From an uncultured Bacilli bacterium (GTDB lineage: Bacteria > Bacillota_I > Bacilli_A > RF39 > UBA660): a stretch of DNA of 40,285 bases. Location: contig CALVIV010000007.1 of the NCBI GenBank assembly GCA_944331935.1, positions 1 to 40,285 on the forward strand. Reading direction: 5' to 3'. Below, one piece after another: positions 1-8,349 of the stretch; the stretch's first letter is position 1; each line of letters starts with the position of its first letter. The notes under the pieces are model-generated. The model had not been told where the DNA came from and searched no databases. It saw only the letters and a program-made list of their open reading frames with translations. Both the position numbers and the translations under genes were made by a program.

Positions 1-24
1 TGTTATGATGTCTTTTTTTGGTAT

Positions 25-53
25 AAAAAAGAATGCTGAAAATTTACTCAGCA
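25..53 (-). terminator. Rho-independent terminator after rmuC
   Basis: On the minus strand a TGCTGA / TCAGCA stem (forward 34-39 and 48-53) with an 8-nt loop is followed by TTCTTTTTT. The stem overlaps the last codons of rmuC. Confidence 0.7.
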
Positions 54-1147
54 CCCTTTAATGTCGAAGAACCTTTATTTGTATCTATTTCTTTAGCATC
101 TTTAAACTCTACTTTATTAATACTTTCAAATTTTTTACTAATTTTATCTGTAGTAATAGAGACATTCTCAACATCCTTGTTAACTGCTTGAATACTACGA
201 GATAGTTTATCCCAACGTTCTTTATATCTAGCAAACTCTAGGCTTAGTTTATTTAACTCTTCATGAATAATAGAGGTATACTTATCTTTTTCCATATTTT
301 TAATAATCATTTGGATAACAGTTAGAGTTGACATTAAAGTAGTTGGACTAGTTAACCATACTCTTTTTTTATAAGCATATTCTATTAAATCAGGATGATA
401 TGCATTAATCTCTGCAAATATCGCTTCTGCAGGCAAAAACATAATCGCTTGATCACTTGTAACACCATCTATAATATATTTACTGCTAATAGCATCTATA
501 TGCTTTTTAACATCATTTTTAAAAGCTTTAGTAGCAGCATCTCTTTCCGCTTTAGATAAATCTTTATCTACCATAATCTGATAATGTTCTAGTGGAAATT
601 TAGAGTCTATGGCAATAGTACCTAATGGTTCAGGTGCAAAGAGAATAGAGTCTGCAATAGTACCATTAGGAAGAGTATATTGTAATCTATAAATAGAATC
701 ATTTCCTTCACCAAATATATTTACTAAGATGTGTTTTAGATTAACTTCTCCATAAATACCCCTTGTCTTTTTATCAGTTAAAATACTTTGCAAAGAGATA
801 ATATCAGTAGATAGTGTATCTATCTTCTTTTGTGCTTCATCTATTTTACTAAGACGTTCTATTACAGAGGTAAAAGTCTTATTTGTCTTTTCAAAATTCT
901 GATTAATTCTCTCATTAACTGCCTCATTAATTGCCAGTAATCTTTTCTCTAATCCTTCATTTAATTTAGTAAAATCTTCAGTTAAATTTCTAGTTAAACC
1001 ATCTTTAAATTCATTTAACTCTTTTATTGTCGTAATCTCTAAATTATTAAGTCTATCTGTTATTTTAGACTCATTAATATTTTTCATAAGTGATATAACT
1101 ATTAAAATAATTATTAATATAAGTAATCCTATAATTAAGTAATCCAT
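44..1147 (-). CDS. rmuC: RmuC family DNA recombination protein
   Basis: The 367-aa protein has an N-terminal membrane segment (about residues 3-21), then a long charged coiled coil (about 22-120), then the RmuC domain (about 130-330) with the family stretches around GIYGEVNL, AIDSKFPLE and IMFLPAEAIFAEI. This order is the standard RmuC architecture. RmuC proteins limit recombination between short inverted repeats and carry a restriction-nuclease-like fold; the biochemical role is poorly defined. The start is fixed by AGGAGG about nine bases upstream of the ATG at 1147. The gene appears to be monocistronic and ends in its own terminator. Family assignment is secure; precise function is from the family only. 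Confidence 0.93.
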   Translation of the reverse strand: MDYLIIGLLILIIILIVISLMKNINESKITDRLNNLEITTIKELNEFKDGLTRNLTEDFTKLNEGLEKRLLAINEAVNERINQNFEKTNKTFTSVIERLSKIDEAQKKIDTLSTDIISLQSILTDKKTRGIYGEVNLKHILVNIFGEGNDSIYRLQYTLPNGTIADSILFAPEPLGTIAIDSKFPLEHYQIMVDKDLSKAERDAATKAFKNDVKKHIDAISSKYIIDGVTSDQAIMFLPAEAIFAEINAYHPDLIEYAYKKRVWLTSPTTLMSTLTVIQMIIKNMEKDKYTSIIHEELNKLSLEFARYKERWDKLSRSIQAVNKDVENVSITTDKISKKFESINKVEFKDAKEIDTNKGSSTLKGAE

Positions 1148-1192
1148 AAATAAATCCTCCTATATATAATATACAGGTAGAACAAATTTTCG

Positions 1193-1465
1193 TCAAGAAC
1201 TTTTTTCATATCCTGATTTAATACTATAAGTATGATAACCCTTATTATTTAAAATAGTTGACAGTCTTTTACTATTAAAACCTGTTTCACAGATTAAATA
1301 ATATGTTTTATCAAAAGACAAATATTTATCAGGCATAGTTCTTAATATTCTTAAGGGTATATTAATAGAATTTTTAATATGTCCCCTTTCATACAAATAA
1401 TGTTCTCTTATATCTATTATATTAATATTATTTAAATATTTTATTTCTTCATAATCAATTTCCAT
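1193..1465 (-). CDS. Single-domain rhodanese-like protein
   Basis: This 90-aa protein is a minimal rhodanese domain. It has the GHIKNSINIP stretch (residues 28-37) typical of the fold and an active-site loop starting at Cys59 (CETGFNSKR), where family members carry a persulfide. Single-domain rhodaneses transfer sulfane sulfur to varied acceptors; nothing here identifies the acceptor. The upstream Shine-Dalgarno is weak (GGTG). It lies between rmuC and the RNase J gene without obvious functional linkage. The C-terminus is slightly short compared with a usual 100-residue domain, but the active loop is intact. Confidence 0.85.
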   Translation of the reverse strand: MEIDYEEIKYLNNINIIDIREHYLYERGHIKNSINIPLRILRTMPDKYLSFDKTYYLICETGFNSKRLSTILNNKGYHTYSIKSGYEKSS

Positions 1466-1489
1466 ACTAACACCAATATTATTATATGA

Positions 1490-1524
1490 TAAGAGAAAAA
1501 AAGAAGTACATTTCTATACTTCTT
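1490..1524 (-). terminator. Terminator of the RNase J paralogue gene
   Basis: Minus-strand stem AAGAAGTA / TACTTCTT (forward 1501-1508 and 1517-1524) with an 8-nt loop, followed by TTTTTCTCTT. It overlaps the last codons of the gene. Confidence 0.75.
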
Positions 1525-3166
1525 GTATTACTGTAATAATCATAGGTTTTGTTTCCATAGTTTTATAAAAGTATTTACCTAATACGTCTCTTACTTCTGT
1601 TTTTATAGTAGAATACTCTACCCTTTTACTTCCTTCACTTATATTTTTCTCTATTATTTCTAAAGACATCTTTTTAATCTCATCTACTAAATCTAAGTTA
1701 TCTTTAACATAAATAAAGCCTCTTGTTAATACTTCTGGTCCTGCTAATATCTTTTTAGTTTCTCTATCTAGAGTACAACTTATAATAACAATACCATTTT
1801 CTCCTAACATCTCTCTATCTTTTAAGACCAAATCTCCTATATCACCATTACTTTTACCATCTATTAAAATCTCATCAGTCTCTATATGTTCATTAGTAGG
1901 AACAAGATTACCTTTAATAAATAGTGTTACATCTCCATTTTGCTTTAAGATGATATTTTCTTTTGGGATACCAAGAGATTCTGCTACTTCTGCATTAGCA
2001 TATTGATTACGATATTCTCCTTTAACAGGGAAATAATACTTAGGATTCATTATATTTATTAAAAGTGATAAATCTTCACGTGATGCATGATGTAATAAGT
2101 GTTTCTTACTAGATAAACTAATAGCATTAACTCCAAGCATTGCTATTTCATCCATAACAGTTGCAAGACGTTTTTCTATCCCTTCATAAGCAGGTTCTGT
2201 TATAAAGATAGTATCATTAGTATTAAGCTTAATAAACTTATCATAACCTTTAATAATTCTTTCTAAGTTTGCAAAAGGTTTTTCTTTCTCATCTGATATT
2301 AATACTACAGCATCTTTATCTTCTAAATTATTTAAGTCACCTATTACTCTTCTATCAATAGTTAAATAATTATTTTTCATTGCATAATTAATAGTATTTT
2401 GTAGGGAATGACCCATAATAACAATCTTTCTATGTGTCTTACTTACTTCATTAAATATCTCTTGAATTCTATAAAAATGTGCTGGAAAGACTGTTGCAAT
2501 AATTCTACCTCTATTTTTAGCAAGAACATTTCTAATAAAATCACTTACTCTATTACTTGGACTAGTATAACCTTCACGTTCTGCATACATAGATTCTGCA
2601 AGTAGACAAAGGACACCTTGTTTACCAACATAAGCAAGTTTACCTATATCTGTTTTATATAGACCAGTCTCTTTATGATCAAATGTAAAGTCTCCTGTAT
2701 AAACTATCGCTCCATCTTTAGTATATAAAACATAACACAAAGCATCAGGAATAGAATGAGTCATAGAAATAGGAAAGATACTTTCACGACCAAACTCTAA
2801 TTTATGATGAGGTTTAATCTCTATTAAATGACTCTTTTTAATTTCAGTATCAGTTAAATCTTGTTTTAATATTTCTAGAGTTAGTTTCGCTCCATAAATA
2901 TTAACTTCAGGAATAGATTTTAAAATATCAGGAACTGCTCCCATATTACCTTCATGACCGTGACTTAAAAAGATACCTTTTATTCTTTTTCTATTTTTTA
3001 TTAAATAATCAAAGTTAGGAATAATATAATCTATTCCCAGATTTTTCTCATTATCAAATTTACTTCCGGCATCAAATACATAGATGTTTTTATCTACTTC
3101 AACAACATACATATTTTTACCATTTTCGTTTAGTCCACCTAAACTAAATATTTTTATTTTACTCAT
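1514..3166 (-). CDS. rnjB: Ribonuclease J2-like protein with degenerate metal site
   Basis: The 550-aa protein aligns over its length with RNase J: N-terminal metallo-beta-lactamase fold, beta-CASP insert and C-terminal domain. RNases J act in mRNA decay and rRNA maturation as 5'-3' exonucleases and endonucleases. The start is residue 11 of the open frame (ATG at 3164-3166), because AGAAAGGAGAA precedes it. The catalytic residues are damaged. The HxHxDH motif reads HGHEGN (residues 69-74), losing Asp and the third His. The usual GHAS near the C-terminus is HHAS, and the HGEYR motif is KGEYR. MTHSIPDA and TGDF are kept. This suggests a partner of an active RNase J1, as proposed for the weakly active RNase J2 of Bacillus subtilis. 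The J2 label is inference from the degeneracy. Confidence 0.85.
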   Translation of the reverse strand: MSKIKIFSLGGLNENGKNMYVVEVDKNIYVFDAGSKFDNEKNLGIDYIIPNFDYLIKNRKRIKGIFLSHGHEGNMGAVPDILKSIPEVNIYGAKLTLEILKQDLTDTEIKKSHLIEIKPHHKLEFGRESIFPISMTHSIPDALCYVLYTKDGAIVYTGDFTFDHKETGLYKTDIGKLAYVGKQGVLCLLAESMYAEREGYTSPSNRVSDFIRNVLAKNRGRIIATVFPAHFYRIQEIFNEVSKTHRKIVIMGHSLQNTINYAMKNNYLTIDRRVIGDLNNLEDKDAVVLISDEKEKPFANLERIIKGYDKFIKLNTNDTIFITEPAYEGIEKRLATVMDEIAMLGVNAISLSSKKHLLHHASREDLSLLINIMNPKYYFPVKGEYRNQYANAEVAESLGIPKENIILKQNGDVTLFIKGNLVPTNEHIETDEILIDGKSNGDIGDLVLKDREMLGENGIVIISCTLDRETKKILAGPEVLTRGFIYVKDNLDLVDEIKKMSLEIIEKNISEGSKRVEYSTIKTEVRDVLGKYFYKTMETKPMIITVIQEV

Positions 3167-3223
3167 AAATTCTCCTTTCTTTTTATATAGAAACAAAACT
3201 TTACTAATTATACACTATTTCTA

Positions 3224-3694
3224 TTATATTTTCAAATCAAAGTTTTTAATTAATACTTTATCTCTTTCTTTAATCTCTTTTTCAATACTTAAAGATTCTA
3301 ATTTATTATCTACTAAATATTTAGAATGATATCTATCTAATTTATAAACTCTATAATTACCTAATAAATCAAGGTACTTATCATGGGCAATATATAGATT
3401 TCCTATTAAAAGAGAATTATTATAATTACGTCCTAAATTAGTAACATCTTCTTTTTCATAGTCTTGTTCAACAGATTCAGTGAGTATAGACAATGATGTT
3501 TTTATAATAGTAGAACTCTCCACTAAAATGGATAGCCTTTCACATATTTCAAAATCTTTTAACATTTCACTGCTAGTTATAATATTTTCAAGCACAAATG
3601 AAACTATCTTTTCTCTATTTTCATAACCTTCTAATTCTAAGTTTATAAGCAACTTTATTAAATTATTATATATTCTTAACTCTTTTGTATTCAT
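3224..3694 (-). CDS. Hypothetical protein, 156 aa
   Basis: I do not recognise this protein. It is 156 aa, mostly helical by composition, acidic in the middle (EQDYEKEDV) and lysine-rich at the end, with no membrane segment and no signal peptide. Its ATG comes two bases after the stop codon of rnc, with no good Shine-Dalgarno of its own, so translation is probably coupled to RNase III. It sits between rnc and the RNase J paralogue gene in the same direction. A role linked to RNA metabolism is suggested only by that position. Confidence 0.6.
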   Translation of the reverse strand: MNTKELRIYNNLIKLLINLELEGYENREKIVSFVLENIITSSEMLKDFEICERLSILVESSTIIKTSLSILTESVEQDYEKEDVTNLGRNYNNSLLIGNLYIAHDKYLDLLGNYRVYKLDRYHSKYLVDNKLESLSIEKEIKERDKVLIKNFDLKI

Positions 3695-3696
3695 AA

Positions 3697-4362
3697 TTAT
3701 ATAGCAAGCTTCTCTAAAGCATTTTTAGCTGCTAACTGTTCTGCTTCTTTCTTACTACTTCCTACTCCTTCTCCATAGATAATACCATCTACTCTTACTT
3801 GCATTTTAAAGGTTTTATCATGAGGAGGACCTGATTCAGAGATTAATTCATAATAAAGACTCTTTTTAGTAGTTTGAACGGCTTCTTGTAAAGCAGATTT
3901 ATAATCAGAGAAAAATGTTACATTAGGGTTAGTTACATAAGGAACAATAATATCTAAAATAACTCTTCTAACAGTAGCATAACCTAGATCTAAGTAAATC
4001 GCTCCCATAAGTGATTCAAAGATATCAGCGACAATTGCTTTTTTATGTTTACCGCCATTTAACTCTTCTCCATGTCCTACTTTTATATATTTATTAAGTC
4101 CAAGTCCTAAGGAATACTCATATAAAGCATTCTCACATACATAACTTGCTCTTACTTTAGTCATAGTACCTTCATTCTCATCATGATTACGATATAGGTA
4201 ATCAGCCATAACAAGGTCAACAACTGCATCTCCTAAAAACTCTAATCTCTCATAATCTTTTTTCGCTCTATGTTCATTTGCATATGATGAATGAGAAAAT
4301 GCTACTTCATAAAGTTTTAAATTTTTAGGAGTTATATTAAGCTTTTTAAATAATTCATCCAT
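3697..4362 (-). CDS. rnc: Ribonuclease III
   Basis: The 221-aa protein has the RNase III signature ERLEFLGDAVVD near residues 42-53, a second acidic cluster (DIFESLMGAIYLD) near residues 113-125, and a C-terminal double-stranded RNA-binding domain (about 150-220, ending KKEAEQLAAKNAL). RNase III cleaves double-stranded RNA in rRNA precursors and structured mRNAs as a homodimer. Length and domain order are normal. The first codons overlap the end of the ArsC/Spx-like gene by eight bases, so the two are co-transcribed and probably coupled. The 156-aa hypothetical gene follows two bases after the stop. Confidence 0.96.
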   Translation of the reverse strand: MDELFKKLNITPKNLKLYEVAFSHSSYANEHRAKKDYERLEFLGDAVVDLVMADYLYRNHDENEGTMTKVRASYVCENALYEYSLGLGLNKYIKVGHGEELNGGKHKKAIVADIFESLMGAIYLDLGYATVRRVILDIIVPYVTNPNVTFFSDYKSALQEAVQTTKKSLYYELISESGPPHDKTFKMQVRVDGIIYGEGVGSSKKEAEQLAAKNALEKLAI

Positions 4363-4714
4363 TGATTATCACTTCTTTCCATATATCTTCTTTAAATCCA
4401 GTTAAAACAATAGTTTCTCCCACTAAAAGAGGCCTTTTAACAAGCATACCATTACTAGATAGTAATTCTAACTTTTCATCTAAAGTCATGTTAGGTAATT
4501 TATCTTTTAAATGTAGTTCTTTATATAAATTACCACTAGTATTAAAGAAAGTCTTTATATCTTTACCACTAACTTCAAGAAACTTCTTTAATTCTTCTTT
4601 AGTAGGATTATCAGTTACGATATTTCTATCAGTATATTTAATATTATTATCATCTAAAAACTTTTTAGCTTTCCTACAAGTACTACATTTTGGATATTCT
4701 ATAAATAAATACAT
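4355..4714 (-). CDS. ArsC/Spx family thioredoxin-fold protein
   Basis: This 119-aa protein has the thioredoxin-like fold of the ArsC/Spx/YffB family. Cys10 and Cys13 form a CSTC motif, and the C-terminal half carries KRPLLV, a conserved family element. Members are either arsenate reductases or RNA-polymerase-binding regulators such as Spx. The NTSG-LYKEL stretch and length of about 119 aa look more like the YffB/ArsC-like branch than Spx (131 aa), but I cannot separate them by eye. An in-frame ATG at 4732 exists, but AGAGGG lies between it and the ATG at 4714, so 4714 is the start. The gene overlaps rnc by eight bases. Confidence 0.8.
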   Translation of the reverse strand: MYLFIEYPKCSTCRKAKKFLDDNNIKYTDRNIVTDNPTKEELKKFLEVSGKDIKTFFNTSGNLYKELHLKDKLPNMTLDEKLELLSSNGMLVKRPLLVGETIVLTGFKEDIWKEVIING

Positions 4715-4755
4715 ATTAGTCCCTCTTTCCATACTTATTATACATAAATTTAGAA

Positions 4756-4789
4756 CAAAAGAAAAGTAGTGATTGATATATTCACTACT
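4756..4789 (-). terminator. Terminator of the GntR-ABC operon
   Basis: Minus-strand stem AGTAGTGA / TCACTACT (forward 4765-4772 and 4782-4789), loop of nine, followed by TTTTCTTTTG. Confidence 0.65.
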
Positions 4790-5576
4790 CTAGATTAAGT
4801 TTATTTTTAAGAATATAGTTAGTTATAGGAGTAATTATCGCTGTAATGATAATTACAAGTCCAATTAGTATTCCAAATAAGATATTAACTGATGCTATTG
4901 CACCTATTTCATTATCTAAACTTCTTACAAAATCTGGACTAACCATTCCAACAAAGGTAAGAGCGAATGTAAAGTACATCTCATAGATAACATAAAGAAT
5001 GATGTAGGCAAGGAAACTAAAGCCTAGTTTATTAGTATTTTTTAATTGTCCTAAAGCGATAGATAAGAAACACACAGCAAGTCCTGAGATATAGGCTACT
5101 ATCATAAGAACTGCCATTAGTATTAACATAACCACTGCATCAGTTGGTATATCTTTAAAGAAGTTAACTACACCATTTGCAAAACTAGTCCATTCTCCAT
5201 TACCTATTACTAGTATTATAATAGATACGAACATAACGATAAGACTTGTAATCATCGTAGTTACACCTGTTATAAATTTAGATGTGATAATAGTACTTTT
5301 CTTAACAGGTAAAGTATTAATTAAATAACCCCTCTCTGTTGCAAAGTCTAAATAAAAATCTCTAATACTTAAGAAGAATGTTCCTACTATTAATACCATT
5401 AATATTACAACATAACTTAATATCATAAGGGCATTTAAAGTTGAAAATAAGTTAGAGGTATCAGATAGATTATTAAGTATTACAGTTAAAATAGTAATAA
5501 CAACTGTAATTAAATATATTGGTAATAAAGTCTTATATAGATTTTTAAAATCATATTTCAATAGTTTACCTAACAT
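4785..5576 (-). CDS. ABC transporter permease, GntR-ABC operon
   Basis: The 263-aa protein has about six hydrophobic membrane segments and a short basic N-terminus (MLGKLLKYDFKNLYK), typical of ABC-2-type permeases found beside YtrA-type GntR regulators. RGYLINTLPVKKSTI near residues 81-95 is a cytoplasmic loop also seen in such permeases. It follows the ATPase gene with a seven-base overlap and has a GGAGG Shine-Dalgarno. In this operon type the transporter often answers cell-envelope stress or antimicrobial peptides; the substrate here is unknown. Confidence 0.85.
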   Translation of the reverse strand: MLGKLLKYDFKNLYKTLLPIYLITVVITILTVILNNLSDTSNLFSTLNALMILSYVVILMVLIVGTFFLSIRDFYLDFATERGYLINTLPVKKSTIITSKFITGVTTMITSLIVMFVSIIILVIGNGEWTSFANGVVNFFKDIPTDAVVMLILMAVLMIVAYISGLAVCFLSIALGQLKNTNKLGFSFLAYIILYVIYEMYFTFALTFVGMVSPDFVRSLDNEIGAIASVNILFGILIGLVIIITAIITPITNYILKNKLNLE

Positions 5577-6265
5577 TTAAATTCCTCCCTAAATAAATCA
5601 TTAATAGATAATTTTGTCTCTTTTCTAATCTCATCTGTACTACCACTTCTTACTACTTTACCATTTTTTAAGAATATTACTTCATCTAATACTTTCTCTA
5701 AATCACTAATTAAGTGAGTTGAAATAAGTAGTGAAGCATCATCACTAAAATTAGTTAATATTGTATTAATAATATAGTCTCTAGCCGCTGGGTCAATCCC
5801 TCCAATAGGTTCATCTAAAATATAAAGTTTCGCTTTCCTACTCATAACAAGAATTAATTGTACTTTTTCTTTAGTACCTTTAGACATTGTCTTTAATTTT
5901 TGATTTAAATCAAGGTCTAACTTACCTATTAACTCTTTCGCTTTATCTATTCTAAAATCTTCATAAAAGTCTTTAAAATAGTTAAGTAACTCTAATACTG
6001 TCATATTATTATTTAGATAGTTTTTATCAGGCAAGTAAGAGATTATCTTTTTAGTTTCAACTCCAAGGTCTAAGCCATTTACTTTAATAGTACCAGAATC
6101 TTCTTTTAATAAATCATTTATTAATTTAATAAGGGTCGTCTTACCACTTCCATTTGGTCCTAAAAGTCCTACTATCTTACCTTTAGGAATACTAAAAGTA
6201 ACATCATCTAAGACTTTGTTATTACCATAACTTTTAGTTATATGACTAACTTCTAATAAAGCCAT
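5570..6265 (-). CDS. ABC transporter ATP-binding protein
   Basis: The 231-aa ATPase shows a Walker A (GPNGSGKTT, residues 35-43), a signature motif in the modified form MSKGTKEK near 128-135, Walker B and D-loop LYILDEPIGGIDP near 148-160, and an H-loop in STHLISDLE. The MSKG form of the signature is usual for ATPases paired with ABC-2 permeases in YtrA/EcsA-like systems. Its ATG overlaps the stop of the GntR gene (TAATG) and its end overlaps the permease gene, so the three genes form one operon. The substrate is not predictable. Confidence 0.93.
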   Translation of the reverse strand: MALLEVSHITKSYGNNKVLDDVTFSIPKGKIVGLLGPNGSGKTTLIKLINDLLKEDSGTIKVNGLDLGVETKKIISYLPDKNYLNNNMTVLELLNYFKDFYEDFRIDKAKELIGKLDLDLNQKLKTMSKGTKEKVQLILVMSRKAKLYILDEPIGGIDPAARDYIINTILTNFSDDASLLISTHLISDLEKVLDEVIFLKNGKVVRSGSTDEIRKETKLSINDLFREEFKC

Positions 6266-6633
6266 TAAATTTCACTCTCCTTTAATATTTTCTTAATATC
6301 AGTATCACTATATCCTAAAGATTTTAAATTATTAATAAAATCTTGATATAGAGTTTTAGCAACTAATCTTTTTTCTTTTAAGATAAACTCCTTATCTTCA
6401 GTAACATACTTACCACTAGTTCTAACAGTATAAATAAATCCCTCTTCTTCTAATCCTTGTAAAGCTTTCTGCATTGTATTAGGATTTACTTGATATTTTA
6501 AGGCAAAGTCACGAACAGAAGGTATTTTACTACTTGGAAGTAACTCTCCTTTAAATATCTCTTTTTTAATTATCTCTTCTAGTTGTAAATAGATGGGTTT
6601 ATCATTATCAAAAACATAACTTATAATTATCAC
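6265..6633 (-). CDS. GntR family regulator, YtrA type
   Basis: The protein has a winged-helix GntR domain beginning at DKPIYLQLEEIIKKEI, with the recognition region SVRDFALKYQVNPNTMQKAL, and a short helical tail of about 45 residues as in the YtrA subfamily. Such regulators repress their own ABC operon and release DNA on an unknown envelope signal. The start is uncertain. The annotated GTG at 6633 lies inside the only Shine-Dalgarno (AGAGGTG), so initiation is more likely at an ATT or ATA codon five to eight bases downstream. No ATG in this frame precedes the conserved domain. A 7+6+7 dyad and a promoter lie directly upstream. Confidence 0.9.
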   Translation of the reverse strand: MIIISYVFDNDKPIYLQLEEIIKKEIFKGELLPSSKIPSVRDFALKYQVNPNTMQKALQGLEEEGFIYTVRTSGKYVTEDKEFILKEKRLVAKTLYQDFINNLKSLGYSDTDIKKILKESEI

Positions 6634-6639
6634 CTCTTT

Positions 6640-6659
6640 TGTATTACTTACTTAATACA
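6640..6659. promoter_or_regulatory. Probable operator of the GntR regulator
   Basis: A perfect dyad TGTATTA - six bases - TAATACA sits between the promoter at 6660-6688 and the GntR start, overlapping the expected transcription start. Its position and symmetry fit an autorepression site of a dimeric GntR protein; binding itself is inferred. Confidence 0.6.
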
Positions 6660-6688
6660 GTTATACAATAAATATATGTTAATGTCAA
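6660..6688 (-). promoter_or_regulatory. Sigma-A promoter of the GntR-ABC operon
   Basis: On the minus strand TTGACA (6683-6688) and TATAAC (6660-6665) are separated by 17 bases. The -35 is a perfect consensus and the -10 matches five of six. Confidence 0.7.
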
Positions 6689-6705
6689 TAGAAATATGAT
6701 TCTAA

Positions 6706-6734
6706 TTGTACTATTTATAATAATTAGATATAAT
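6706..6734 (+). promoter_or_regulatory. Promoter of the 523-aa gene
   Basis: TTGTAC (6706-6711), 17-base spacer, TATAAT (6729-6734). The predicted start leaves a leader of under 20 bases containing the AAAAAGGAGAG ribosome binding site. The -10 is perfect, the -35 weak. Confidence 0.5.
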
Positions 6735-6758
6735 AAGTGAAAAAGGAGAGCTTTACAT

Positions 6759-8330
6759 ATGGAACATGAATTATGTAATTACAAAAGAATAAATATTAAA
6801 GATATATATAGAAGTGATGATTATACTTTTGTATATTTAGATAACGAGCAAAAACTATTAGTAAAGGATAAAAAAATATATGATATTTCCTGCTATAGTT
6901 CTTTTCATAAAGTTATTACTATGAATAATATAGACTATGCTGTAGTAATAAAAGATAATACTTTGCATTTAATTAATATTGAAACTAAGACAATAGTTTT
7001 TAAAGATTTTAAAGCTTATGATATTAATAAAGAAGATGAAAAATGTCTAAAAGTAATTATGAAAATAGGTGGTGGAGATGATGCTATCTATAATATTGAG
7101 ACAAAAGAATATTTAAGTATCCCTACTGATTATGAATTTGAACATTCTCTAGAAAATAATTTATATGTTTTTAGTGAAAAAGATAATAGTTTTGAAAAAA
7201 AGTTTAAAGATAGAAAAAGAGTTATTCTTAATGCTAATGGAAAAGAATTGTTAAAAGACATTACAGGATGGATTAATTATAGTGGTAATTATTTAGTTAT
7301 TGATAATAATGATAAAATAAGGATTATTAACTTAAATGACGAAGGCAATATCATAGAAAAAACAGTAGAGTCTAATGACAAATTACTTACTAAGCCCATA
7401 TATTATGATGAAAAAATAGTATTAGTTAAAAATGAATTAATAGAAATATATGATTTAGATTTAGAGTTAATTAACAGTATTGAAGTAAATGATTTAAATA
7501 ACGTTGTAGATTATGAACTTACTAACAATACATTAAAATTTTATATTTCCTATCAAGATACTAATAAACATCTTTTTGTTAATTTAAAAAATGGAAAGAC
7601 TATCTCTCATGTTAGAATAGAGCCATATCCATGGTGGATTCCTACTACTTATATAGGTAGAGAAAAAATAGAAGATGAAAAACAAGATTATTATTTTTAT
7701 GATGAAGAGTTTAATTTCAAAAGAAAAATAAATGGAGAAAAAGTTTATAGTATTGATAGTAAAAAAGAGTGTATGTTTTATATAGAAAGCGATAAAAGAA
7801 AACAATTTCTTAATATGGAAACAGGTCTATTAAAAGATATTTCTTATGATAATATGTATTTTCATTTATCCCTTCCCTATGGTTATGGAGTTAACTTTGA
7901 TAGTGAAACAATGGATTTCTTTGATGAAGAATTAAACATTATTATAAAAGATTTTAATTATAAAAAATATAATATAAGTCCATCACATACAGAGTTTAGT
8001 TATTTTATTATTAATGATTATCTTTGTATTTCAAAACATGTTATCGATGGTGGTGGTTTATCCCATTTTAGAAAAATCATTGAAAGAAACGGAGGACAAG
8101 TTATATTAGATACCTATGACTGTAAAGTTTATCCTTTAGGTAACTATATTCAAATAATTAAAGATGGAGAAACTAAATACTTTAATACTGAAACTGGTGA
8201 GTTTACTTCTCTTACTATAGAGGTTCCTGTTAATGAAAATGGAAAAATAGATATTAACAAAACACATAACTTAAATGAATCTTTATCTTTAGTAGATAAA
8301 AGTTATCAGAAAACTAAAAAGATGCTTTAA
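6759..8330 (+). CDS. Unknown 523-aa protein, probably repeated beta-strand fold
   Basis: I do not recognise a family. The protein has no signal peptide and no membrane segment. It consists of many short alternating strands and turns, with recurring units of the form 'NxxxxxIYDLDLELINSIE' or 'LFVNLKNGKTISH', rich in Asp, Asn, Ile and Tyr, which suggests a beta-propeller or similar solenoid. A PYPWW stretch lies near residue 290 and a GGGLSHFRK stretch near residue 430. It has its own promoter and an AAAAAGGAGAG ribosome binding site, and shares a bidirectional terminator with the convergent ABC permease gene. It is one of few plus-strand genes. Function is unknown. Confidence 0.75.
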   Translation: MEHELCNYKRINIKDIYRSDDYTFVYLDNEQKLLVKDKKIYDISCYSSFHKVITMNNIDYAVVIKDNTLHLINIETKTIVFKDFKAYDINKEDEKCLKVIMKIGGGDDAIYNIETKEYLSIPTDYEFEHSLENNLYVFSEKDNSFEKKFKDRKRVILNANGKELLKDITGWINYSGNYLVIDNNDKIRIINLNDEGNIIEKTVESNDKLLTKPIYYDEKIVLVKNELIEIYDLDLELINSIEVNDLNNVVDYELTNNTLKFYISYQDTNKHLFVNLKNGKTISHVRIEPYPWWIPTTYIGREKIEDEKQDYYFYDEEFNFKRKINGEKVYSIDSKKECMFYIESDKRKQFLNMETGLLKDISYDNMYFHLSLPYGYGVNFDSETMDFFDEELNIIIKDFNYKKYNISPSHTEFSYFIINDYLCISKHVIDGGGLSHFRKIIERNGGQVILDTYDCKVYPLGNYIQIIKDGETKYFNTETGEFTSLTIEVPVNENGKIDINKTHNLNESLSLVDKSYQKTKKML

Positions 8331-8349
8331 GAAATATGAGCATCTTTTT
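8316..8349. terminator. Bidirectional terminator
   Basis: AAAAAGATGCT (8316-8326) pairs with AGCATCTTTTT (8339-8349). The A and T flanks make it work in both directions, ending the 523-aa gene (plus) and the ABC permease gene (minus). Confidence 0.8.

Noticed and set aside
2408-2605. Plus-strand open frames inside the RNase J paralogue and elsewhere
   Set aside because: They lie opposite strong conserved genes, have no ribosome binding sites and encode low-complexity peptides.
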